A program made the position numbers and the translations under genes. From assembly GCA_049322295.1 (NCBI GenBank), contig JBMORO010000010.1:1-17522 (forward strand): 17,522 bases of DNA, in the 5' to 3' direction. This stretch comes from JBMORO01 sp049322295 (GTDB lineage: Bacteria; Patescibacteriota; Minisyncoccia; RBG-13-40-8-A). The notes under the pieces were generated by a model that did no database searches, was not told the DNA's origin, and saw only the letters and a list, made by a program, of their open reading frames with translations. This document shows positions 6,946 through 13,455 of this stretch, piece by piece (within the stretch, counting starts at the first letter, position 1; each line of letters starts with the position of its first letter).

Positions 6946-7842
6946 ATGACTATAAATTCGGATACCATAAAAAACATCACTTTGGGATTTCAGGCAATCT
7001 TCTACAATGCCTTAATCAAGGCACAGGTATTTTGGCCGGAGATTGCGACTGAAGTCCTTGCTACCAAAAAGAAAATGGAATACCCATTTTTAGGTGATAT
7101 TCCTCAAGTAAGCGAATGGGTAGCAGAGAGACAGAAAAAAGTAGTGGGAGCTTACAAAATTACCCTTTCAGATAAGAAATATGAAGATACCTTGAGGGTT
7201 AATCGGGAGGATATTGAAGATGACAATTTGGGTCTTTACAAACCAATAATTCAAATGTTTGGAATAGCTCATCCCAATCATCAGGATAAATTAGCATTTG
7301 AGTTATTTAAAAATAGTTTCAGCGATAAAGCTTATGATAATGTTGAGTTCTGCGGAACTCATAGTTGGGGAACCAATAAGGGAACCACAGCTTTGAGTGA
7401 AACGGCTATTGATGAGGCTGTTGCTGCAATGCAAAGTTTCAAGACGGATGAAGGGGAATTCCTAATGGTGAATCCTACCCATCTTATTGTTCCTCCAAAA
7501 TTATATGGCACCGCAATTCGTTGCACCGAATCACTTCAGTTAATTACTGGCGAAAATGCTACTAAAGGCAATCTGAATGTTGTTTCCAAATATGGATTGA
7601 AAGTAATTAAGAGTCCATATTTAACTGATACTAACAACTGGTGGCTGGCAGATTGTTCTAAACCCATAAAGCCATTTATTATGCAAGTGAGAATCCCCCC
7701 CGAATTTGAATCTGACCTTGACCTTAATGCGGGTGGTGGCAGCCAAAAATTTGAGGCAGATATTTTGTCTTGGGGAACTCGGTCTCGATATAATGCTGGC
7801 TATATGTGGCCTCAGTTAGTATATGGGTCTGAAGTTGCTTAA
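6946..7842 (+). CDS. major capsid protein, Mu gpT-like
   Basis: A 298-residue protein, the family's usual length, with TAGGAG upstream of ATG 6946. Recognisable Mu gpT features: an N-terminal stretch ITLGFQAIFYNAL; YPFLGDIPQVSEWVAERQ (66-83 region) followed by YKITLSDKKYEDTLRVNRED and IEDDNLGLY, matching the gpT pattern 'W..R......Y.I....FE.TI.V.R..IEDD..G.Y'. There is also MVNPTHLIVPPKLYGTAI in the middle, and near the end a motif for aromatic packing (WGTRSRYNAGYMWPQ). It forms the icosahedral shell with an HK97-type fold. A strong terminator follows it, which may serve to raise the level of this gene's transcript end relative to the tail genes. Confidence 0.9.
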   Translation: MTINSDTIKNITLGFQAIFYNALIKAQVFWPEIATEVLATKKKMEYPFLGDIPQVSEWVAERQKKVVGAYKITLSDKKYEDTLRVNREDIEDDNLGLYKPIIQMFGIAHPNHQDKLAFELFKNSFSDKAYDNVEFCGTHSWGTNKGTTALSETAIDEAVAAMQSFKTDEGEFLMVNPTHLIVPPKLYGTAIRCTESLQLITGENATKGNLNVVSKYGLKVIKSPYLTDTNNWWLADCSKPIKPFIMQVRIPPEFESDLDLNAGGGSQKFEADILSWGTRSRYNAGYMWPQLVYGSEVA

Positions 7843-7879
7843 TAGGATCCAAGTCCTTCAGGGATAAACGGATGAGATA

Positions 7880-7915
7880 GAGGGCAGGAGCGGAACCTCC
7901 CTCCTGCCCTCTTTT
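7880..7915 (+). terminator. strong intrinsic terminator after the major capsid gene
   Basis: GAGGGCAGGAG (7880-7890) pairs perfectly over 11 bp with CTCCTGCCCTC (7901-7911) around a 10-base loop, followed by TTTT. It is GC-rich in an otherwise AT-rich region. Partial termination here would set capsid transcript levels above those of the downstream tail genes. Confidence 0.85.
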
Positions 7916-7931
7916 GAAAAAGGAATAGGTT

Positions 7932-8300
7932 ATGGCTTATTACTGTTCAAAAGAAGATGTAGAACTCTTAATTGGTTTCGGCAAAATTATTATGCCTTCG
8001 GATTTTAATGAAGAGGATATTGAACCTGAAATAAAAAAAGCTCAAGCCAAGATAGACAAAAAATTGACACAGGCAGGGAATAGCAATGTGGACGCTGAAA
8101 TTTTAAAAGATTTGACAGCCAAAATTACTGCCTACAATATTTTTCTGATTCTACACCCGCAAGTAACATCCGGCGACCTTCCAATGATTGTTCAGAAATG
8201 GAAAAGTGATGTGGACGAATTCTTTAAAGACCTGCAAAAAGAAATGGGAAGCAAAGAATTGATGACCGAATTGACCGCACCTTGGGAGGATATGCTTTGA
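7932..8300 (+). CDS. head-tail connector protein, Mu gp36 (DUF1320)-like
   Basis: A 122-residue protein with ribosome site AAGGAATAGGTT before ATG 7932. The start MAYYCSKEDVELLIG, a predicted all-helical body and a closing acidic segment (WEDML) match the small adaptor family that follows the capsid gene (DUF1320 / gp6-like). Such proteins form a ring under the portal that joins head and tail. The order capsid, this gene, then tail completion proteins is the same as in Mu (T, gp36, gp37, gp38). Individual motifs are weak, so the assignment depends on the opening residues, size and place. Confidence 0.65.
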   Translation: MAYYCSKEDVELLIGFGKIIMPSDFNEEDIEPEIKKAQAKIDKKLTQAGNSNVDAEILKDLTAKITAYNIFLILHPQVTSGDLPMIVQKWKSDVDEFFKDLQKEMGSKELMTELTAPWEDML

Positions 8301-8926
8301 TAAAAATAATTTTTTCAACGCCAACAAGTGATTGGAATAAATTTAAGGATATTTCTTTGTGGTTTAGAAATATAGAAATTGTTGCCACAAGATTGCGAGG
8401 CAGGGATGGTCTTTTTGCAAAATTGCTTTCTCTTTTTCCGCAGATGTTCAGGGAGATTTTGAATACTGAAGGGGCAGCCTTGGAACAAAAATGGGCATCT
8501 TTGCGACCATCGACAATAAGACAAAAGCAGAGGCAAGGTTTTCCCACCAGACCGCTTTTCAGAACAGGGGCATTGAGGACTGGCTTAATGGTGCCAGGGT
8601 CAGCTCCCAATTTTGTCAAATGGGACAATCGAGCTATGGCTTATGGTTTGAAATCAAACTGGTTTGTGATGAATCAAAGGCGAGGGTCAATCAAAAATAT
8701 CGCAAGATTCATAAAGAGAAAAAAGACAGGTGGAAAAGGCGGTGGTTATCCCTATCCTATTTTTATTCAATATGGGACTTCCAAAATGGTAGCTCGACCA
8801 TTTTTGGGCTTTCCACAACGGTGGATTATTAGATTTTTGGCAGTTACCAGAAATTATTTTTCACGGAAAACAGCAAAAATAAAAGGATTTTCTGAAACTT
8901 CTCAAACCTGGGAGAGTCCTGAATAA
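8297..8926 (+). CDS. virion morphogenesis / tail completion protein, Mu gpG-like
   Basis: A 209-residue protein. I choose TTG 8297 because GGGAGG (8283-8288) lies 8 bases before it and it overlaps the previous stop as TTGA. Signature parts: 'W.SLRPSTIRQK' near residue 70, then 'RPLFRTGALRTGLM', and near the end 'IFIQYGTSKMVARPFLGF'. These are hallmarks of the phage virion morphogenesis family (Mu gpG; tail completion). The protein is strongly basic. In Mu the G gene sits near the head morphogenesis genes; here it lies among the connector genes, a small rearrangement. It ends with TAATG overlapping the next start. Confidence 0.8.
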   Translation: MIKIIFSTPTSDWNKFKDISLWFRNIEIVATRLRGRDGLFAKLLSLFPQMFREILNTEGAALEQKWASLRPSTIRQKQRQGFPTRPLFRTGALRTGLMVPGSAPNFVKWDNRAMAYGLKSNWFVMNQRRGSIKNIARFIKRKKTGGKGGGYPYPIFIQYGTSKMVARPFLGFPQRWIIRFLAVTRNYFSRKTAKIKGFSETSQTWESPE

Positions 8927-9411
8927 TGGCAGACACAAAATTAGTTTTAAAAGATTTAAGACAGCATTTGCAAGAGTATCTCAAACGAAATGCCCCAACT
9001 TTTGGACTGCCTGCGGATAAAATTTTCGACTATCAGGCAGGTCACGGCTTGGCACTCGTTCCTCCAGCACTGGAGATTTACTTTCCCGACCCTGCCTGCC
9101 AGACTGAAAGAGTAACTATCAACAATTCAAAGGAATATCGGCACAAAATATTTTGCCAAATCTATTATTATGGGGCAAAAATTACTTTACTGGGTAAATA
9201 TGATGAAGTTCAGGAGACCTTAAACAAGATTCATAAATTCTTAATAGAAAATCCAATCATCACAGGATTTACGCAAAGCATTTATCCTGAAAATGGTTTA
9301 ATAGATGTAATTGATAATTCTCCCTCGATTAGTGGATTGGGAATGCTTGACCCTGAGCATTTAATTGGGGGTTACATAGAGTTCACCGTTACAGTTTACC
9401 AACTTTATTAA
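8926..9411 (+). CDS. tail terminator-like protein, Mu gp37 (DUF1834)-like
   Basis: A 161-residue protein that starts within the TAATG overlap. It has an alpha-beta pattern: an N-terminal helix (DLRQHLQEYLKRN), a strand with PPALEIYFPDP, RHKIFCQIYYYG, a helix YDEVQETLNKIHKFLIE, and an ending strand GGYIEFTVTVYQLY. This succession is that of tail terminator and gpU/gp37-like proteins, which cap the tail tube and join it to the connector. Location between the gpG-like gene and the DUF2635-like gene agrees with Mu order. Direct motif identity is limited. Confidence 0.65.
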   Translation: MADTKLVLKDLRQHLQEYLKRNAPTFGLPADKIFDYQAGHGLALVPPALEIYFPDPACQTERVTINNSKEYRHKIFCQIYYYGAKITLLGKYDEVQETLNKIHKFLIENPIITGFTQSIYPENGLIDVIDNSPSISGLGMLDPEHLIGGYIEFTVTVYQLY

Positions 9412-9423
9412 AGGAGAGAAGAA

Positions 9424-9594
9424 ATGTTGATAAGGTCAAAAGGCGGGTCAGCAGTAAGAATCGAAGATGGGTCTTGTTCTTATACTATTCCGCCAGAAGG
9501 AATAGACATCCCTGGAGAGATTGGAAAATATGTTTTAGAGAAATACTTGGAAGTAGTCGAGGAGAAAAAAACCGAAGAGAATGGAGGTGAATAA
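9424..9594 (+). CDS. 56-residue protein, Mu gp38 (DUF2635)-like
   Basis: A short gene with a very good ribosome site: AAGGAG lies 8-9 bases before ATG 9424. The product MLIRSKGGSAVRIEDGSCSY continues with TIPPEGIDIPGEIGKYVLEKYLE and an acidic tail. The pattern 'KG..VR.EDG....IP.EGI.IP....Y......' resembles DUF2635 (Mu gp38), a small protein of unknown function encoded between the tail terminator and the sheath or tube gene in Mu-like phages. Its stop overlaps the next start (TAATG), and GGAGGTGA inside its end serves as the next gene's ribosome site. Confidence 0.6.
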   Translation: MLIRSKGGSAVRIEDGSCSYTIPPEGIDIPGEIGKYVLEKYLEVVEEKKTEENGGE

Positions 9595-10580
9595 TGCCAT
9601 CGACTTTTACTTGGAAATCTAAATTTGCTCTACAAAAAGAGTCTGTTTACAATACTTATGCGTCTTCGGGAATAGGAGCTAAAGGACTTTATATCTATCC
9701 TGAAACCAAACCTCCCAAGACAGACCAGCCAAATATGAGAGAACTTCTGAATCGCCAACAGCCTCTGACAAATGTAAATGACAATAAAAAAGGTTTAAAA
9801 ACTTGGGACCACACCATAATTTTTCCTTTTCCTAAAGAAGCAATGGGAGATATTTTGCAAGCGGTTTTTGGCACTACGGTTTTAGGAACTGCCGTTAGCG
9901 GTTTTTATCCCCATATTTTCACCATAAAAGACGGGACTCCACCCTCTTTGTCTCTATGTCATAAAGACGGAAATAGAGAATGGCAACTTGCAGGCGGAAT
10001 GGTCAGGTCTTTAAATATTGCCATTCAGATAGGCAAAGCGATTCAATCTAAGTTAATCTTAGTCGGGGGAAAATTCACGGATATTGCTGAAACTACCCCT
10101 ATTTCGGTCTATGTGCCAACCGGTGAAATCAATGAATGGCTTGCCCAATCTTCATCGGCAATTTTTCAAATCAATTCGGTTACCTATGCTTTAGACAATG
10201 TGGAATTTAATTTTGAGAATGCCCTTTTGGATGGGGTTAATGAATCCTATGGGGGAGGTTCAGAAGATAGAATTGCCCTTGAACGAACAACAATGCGAAT
10301 TACAGGTAAATTTTCTGCTAAATATACTGATGCTACAACTCTTTATGCTTTGGCAAATGCGGGGACTGTAATTCCAATTACTTTCCAGATTGGAACTCTT
10401 GGTGGTGCTTATGGACTTAAAATAACTCTTTCTAAATGTGTTTTAGATTATCCGGAAAAAGGAGATAGGGAAGGTTTAGTCTATGAAGATTTTACTTTTG
10501 AAGGTCAATGGGATTCAGCGATTGCCACGGAAGTTAAAATCGAAACCTATGATAAACAAGCCTGGCCTGCTTCTTCATAA
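9594..10580 (+). CDS. tail tube protein
   Basis: A 328-residue protein with GGAGGTGA immediately upstream. The opening 'TWKSKFALQKESVYNTYAS', the long beta-rich body, and the closing YEDFTFEGQWDSAIATEVKIE fit siphovirus major tail tube proteins that begin by describing a 'K...V.KE..YGT' motif and end in repeated strands. Hundreds of copies would stack into the non-contractile tube. In Mu this position holds sheath (L) and tube (M). Here only one gene is present and it has no sheath features, so the tail should be flexible and non-contractile. A strong ribosome site (AAGGAGG) follows for the next gene. Confidence 0.75.
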   Translation: MPSTFTWKSKFALQKESVYNTYASSGIGAKGLYIYPETKPPKTDQPNMRELLNRQQPLTNVNDNKKGLKTWDHTIIFPFPKEAMGDILQAVFGTTVLGTAVSGFYPHIFTIKDGTPPSLSLCHKDGNREWQLAGGMVRSLNIAIQIGKAIQSKLILVGGKFTDIAETTPISVYVPTGEINEWLAQSSSAIFQINSVTYALDNVEFNFENALLDGVNESYGGGSEDRIALERTTMRITGKFSAKYTDATTLYALANAGTVIPITFQIGTLGGAYGLKITLSKCVLDYPEKGDREGLVYEDFTFEGQWDSAIATEVKIETYDKQAWPASS

Positions 10581-10600
10581 ATAAAAACTAAGGAGGAAAA

Positions 10601-11029
10601 ATGGAGTTCAAACTTGGAAAGGGAATGGGATGCCTTGAAACAGACAAGCCAGACGAAAAAATTGTTATTTTGGACTCGGAAGGGAACCAAGTTGCCCAAA
10701 TCATTCTCCAATCATTAAAAGCCGAAGATTATTATCGTTTGGCACAAAATTATGACCCTGAGATAGTAGCAAAAGCAGTCAAAAGTTGGGACATTAAAGA
10801 GAATGGAGAAGTTTTGCCAATCACTCCTGAAAATTGTGCCCGCTTCTCTACCATAAAAACCAACAGCACTTTCAGCGAATTGAATCTGGGATTGAAAGAA
10901 TTTATCTGGTCTCACATTAGAAAAATGAATCTTCTCACGGAGGAAGAGAGAAAAAACTCCGAGCGGGAATCCGAATCCAATTTATCGAGGAGCAGGGACG
11001 GATTCCCGAATGTCAACCCTACGACCTAA
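10601..11029 (+). CDS. tail assembly chaperone, short form (G)
   Basis: A 142-residue frame-0 product. AAGGAGG lies 5-6 bases before ATG 10601, the strongest site of the window, fitting a protein needed in quantity. It follows the tube gene and precedes the tape measure gene, the universal place of the tail assembly chaperone pair. Residues 1-115 form a compact alpha-beta domain; after codon 119 (N119, AAC) the frame-0 tail (SERESESNLSRSRDGFPNV) is of low complexity, which suggests the real conserved protein continues in another frame. A canonical -1 frameshift signal sits exactly there. The G-type product would coat the tape measure during tail assembly. Confidence 0.8.
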   Translation: MEFKLGKGMGCLETDKPDEKIVILDSEGNQVAQIILQSLKAEDYYRLAQNYDPEIVAKAVKSWDIKENGEVLPITPENCARFSTIKTNSTFSELNLGLKEFIWSHIRKMNLLTEEERKNSERESESNLSRSRDGFPNVNPTT

Positions 11030-11319
11030 AAACTAATATCGGATGTGCCAACGATTTCTGTGAAAACTGCCAAAGAGTCTTAGAACTCTGCCAAGATTGT
11101 GAGTTAAAGAATGAATGCGATAAAAGGTTTAAGCCGAAACTTCTGCCCTTCGTTCGATTCGCACTATGGAGCTACTCCCTTTTTATCACCACAGGCAAGC
11201 TGGCTTATTCTGGGGGCAGTTTGGAACAGCCACTGAAACTGACTTTGGCTTTTCAGGTCATAAAAGACGAAATAGAGAAATGCAAAGAGAGAGAGAATAA
11301 AAATGCCGGGAATAGTTGA
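10601..11319 (+). CDS. tail assembly chaperone, long frameshift form (GT)
   Basis: Ribosomes that slip by -1 at AAAAAAC (10951-10957) keep reading to the TGA at 11317-11319 and make a product of 119 + 120 = 239 residues. The -1 part reads well as protein from the slip point: IQFIEEQGRIPECQPYDLK, then a Cys-rich segment (C138, C149, C154, C157, C164, C167, C173), then a helical stretch with LKLTLAFQVIKDEIEKCKE. This explains the 273 bases between the G stop and the tape measure start. The arrangement equals lambda gpG/gpGT, where the T part recruits tube protein. It overlaps the tape measure start by 17 bases. The frameshift is inferred from sequence. Confidence 0.82.
10951..11008 (+). promoter_or_regulatory. 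programmed -1 ribosomal frameshift signal
   Basis: The heptamer A AAA AAC (10951-10957) is in the correct phase for tandem slippage. After a 6-base spacer, CGGGAATCCG (10964-10973) pairs perfectly over 10 bp with CGGATTCCCG (10999-11008) around a 25-base loop. AGGG in the loop (10994-10997) could also pair with CCCT (11017-11020), a possible pseudoknot. Confidence 0.85.
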
Positions 11320-12823
11320 GGAATTGACCACTATCTATCGGCTTGATGCGAGCCAAGCACCTGCAGGGGCAAGGCAAGGGGCGGAATCCCTTGACCTTTT
11401 GAGGAGAAAAATGGCAGAAGTGGGAGTTGCCTCCGACAATTTGGGACGCAAAACCAAAGTCATTGACCAGGGATTTGTCAATCTTGGACGCAGGACGGAA
11501 ACTTTAATTTCACGGGCTGCAATCAGCAATTTTGCCACCTTGAGTTCGGCAATGGGAATGGCAGAGGGACAAGTCGGGGCTTTTTCCTCTTCTCTTTCGA
11601 TGGCTTCAATGATGCTAATGAATGCGACCAATTGGGTAGCTGGATTTTCAGTGGCTTTAACAGCAACAATTTTGATTTTAACTCAAATCGATAAAGCAAT
11701 GACTCAACATTCTAAAGCCTATGAAGAATATAGTAAAAAAGTAAAAGAGACCAAAAAAGAACAAGAGCTTTTTAATAGAGATATGGAAATTGCTGCAGGA
11801 AAAAGAGAAGCGGAAATTGGATCTTTTAAAAAAATTATTGCTCTTTTACCTGCATATCTGACAGCAATTCAAACTTTTGGAATGAGTTTTTTGATTTCAT
11901 CAGCAGCAATTAAACAAGCTACACAGGAATTAACTAAAGAACTTGGAGATTTTGGAAAAATAAAATCGGAAGATATAAAATTGCTTGAATTGGAAAATGC
12001 GGTTTTAAAAAACGAATCCATTCCCAATTTGCAGGCACTTTTAGATGAACACAAAAAAGATTTAACCAATGCAGAAGAGAAAATTGCCAAATATAAGGGG
12101 GTTATTGGAAAGACTGCGGAATATAGCGAGGCTTTGAAGAAACAGGCTAATGCATTGAAAGAAATAAATAGAATTGAAAGTGAAATCGAAAGAAAGAGAG
12201 AGGAACAAAAGAAAAAAGCAATAAAAGGATATGAAACTTATGGTCTGCCCGGTCTTATTACCCCTATTATTGCCGACCCACTTTCCAGCTTACGAAAGGG
12301 TGTGATGGCAACAATTCCTGCAATCAAAGAACTTAATGATGAGGGAAGTTTGATTGGGAAGTGGGCTCTTGACGCAAAAGCAAAATCGGAGCAATTTACA
12401 AATGCAGTGGGTGGACATATACGCATTTTGAGTAGTGGATTTACAGATATGATAATGGGAATTGAAGGGGCTTGGAAAAATATGCTTGAATCTATGGCTT
12501 CTCAACTTTTAAGTTCGGTCATTTGGTCGGCAATAATGAATATTCTTTTGCCTCACGCAGGTATAAAAGGATTCGGTGGATGGTTCAAAAAGGCTTTAGG
12601 CTTTCAAACTGGTTCCTATTATGTCCCTGAGACCAGACCTGCCATTGTGCATAAGGGGGAAACCATTACTCCTGCTACGGAATACCATAGGGAAATCAAA
12701 CAAACACAAATTATTGTTATTCCCCAAAATATGTCAGACCAAGAATTTAAAAGAAAGATGAAGACTTTGGGTGTGCCTGAATTAAACAGGATTTTCAGTT
12801 TGAGACAGGGAACAATGAGATGA
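11303..12823 (+). CDS. tail tape measure protein
   Basis: A 506-residue protein, short for the family. It follows the chaperone pair. The N-terminus (EELTTIYRLDASQAPAGARQ) is the usual 'A...G' opening of tape measures. It has hydrophobic membrane-prone segments at about 95-127 and 178-205, a long coiled-coil-like charged part (about 225-310) with many Glu/Lys, and a C-terminal 'SYYVPETRPAIVHKGETITPA' type motif that is common at tape measure ends. The protein sets tail length and may enter the host membrane during DNA injection. At the rough rule of 0.15 nm per residue the tail would be about 75 nm. ATG 11303 has only AGAGAGAG upstream, so coupling to the frameshift product, which ends 17 bases inside, is likely. 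Confidence 0.85.
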   Translation: MPGIVEELTTIYRLDASQAPAGARQGAESLDLLRRKMAEVGVASDNLGRKTKVIDQGFVNLGRRTETLISRAAISNFATLSSAMGMAEGQVGAFSSSLSMASMMLMNATNWVAGFSVALTATILILTQIDKAMTQHSKAYEEYSKKVKETKKEQELFNRDMEIAAGKREAEIGSFKKIIALLPAYLTAIQTFGMSFLISSAAIKQATQELTKELGDFGKIKSEDIKLLELENAVLKNESIPNLQALLDEHKKDLTNAEEKIAKYKGVIGKTAEYSEALKKQANALKEINRIESEIERKREEQKKKAIKGYETYGLPGLITPIIADPLSSLRKGVMATIPAIKELNDEGSLIGKWALDAKAKSEQFTNAVGGHIRILSSGFTDMIMGIEGAWKNMLESMASQLLSSVIWSAIMNILLPHAGIKGFGGWFKKALGFQTGSYYVPETRPAIVHKGETITPATEYHREIKQTQIIVIPQNMSDQEFKRKMKTLGVPELNRIFSLRQGTMR

Positions 12824-13455
12824 GCACTTTTAAAATCATAGGGGATGGGACTTATACCTCCAGCGTCAATATCGGCGGAACAATTGACTTAAGCGTGGTT
12901 CCCCCATATCCCGGCACTGACGGAATAGGCATCATAGAGCCCAACAACGAGATTTTTGTCGGGGACAGCGGAATAATCCAGACTTTTGAAAAGGGACAAA
13001 ATCTCAGGCGTTTCCCCGTCACCTTGACAAATTTGACCACTGCCCAAGCCCTTGACCTTATGAGATTTTTCAGAATAGTTCAATATAAACACTGGTTTAC
13101 ACTTTTGCCTTTTAAAATTTCTCTTTATATTCAATTAGACCAGCAATATGGGGCTGGCTCAACTACTATTCTTCAAAACACACAACTTGCCAATCAATCA
13201 GATGATTACTGGATTGATTTTGTGGCAATTATAACTTCAGGAAGCGCTGCTGGACAAAAAAAGAAAGTTGTTGATTCGCTTATGTCTCCTGGACAAGTAA
13301 TTTGTGATGCTTTTTCTGTGGCAGTTGCCCTTGCAGACACTTTTTATCTTGGATTTCCCGTCCGCATAGTTGAAAATTCAATTTTGACGGTCAACTATAA
13401 ACTGGGAATCTGGCGGGAATGCTCTTTTGAAATGATAGAGGTGCCGGTGAAATGA
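12820..13455 (+). CDS. distal tail-type protein
   Basis: A 211-residue beta-rich protein that begins in the ATGA overlap with the tape measure gene. It lies between the tape measure and the hub protein, where siphoviruses encode the distal tail protein that forms the ring at the tail tip. Visible features: FEKGQNLRRFPVTLTNLTTA early, a middle region with YWIDFVAIITSGSAAGQKKKV, and a final strand pattern ILTVNYKLGIWRECSFEMIEV typical of the closing beta sheet of such proteins. I do not recognise a specific family, so the call rests on order and composition. Confidence 0.6.
   Translation: MSTFKIIGDGTYTSSVNIGGTIDLSVVPPYPGTDGIGIIEPNNEIFVGDSGIIQTFEKGQNLRRFPVTLTNLTTAQALDLMRFFRIVQYKHWFTLLPFKISLYIQLDQQYGAGSTTILQNTQLANQSDDYWIDFVAIITSGSAAGQKKKVVDSLMSPGQVICDAFSVAVALADTFYLGFPVRIVENSILTVNYKLGIWRECSFEMIEVPVK

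Noticed and set aside
7843..7879. Promoter or small gene between capsid gene and terminator
   Set aside because: No -35/-10 pair and no start codon with ribosome site are visible in this short gap.
8491..8832. A 113-codon + frame inside the gpG-like gene
   Set aside because: It overlaps a gene with clear family motifs in another frame, has no ribosome site, and reads without recognisable pattern.
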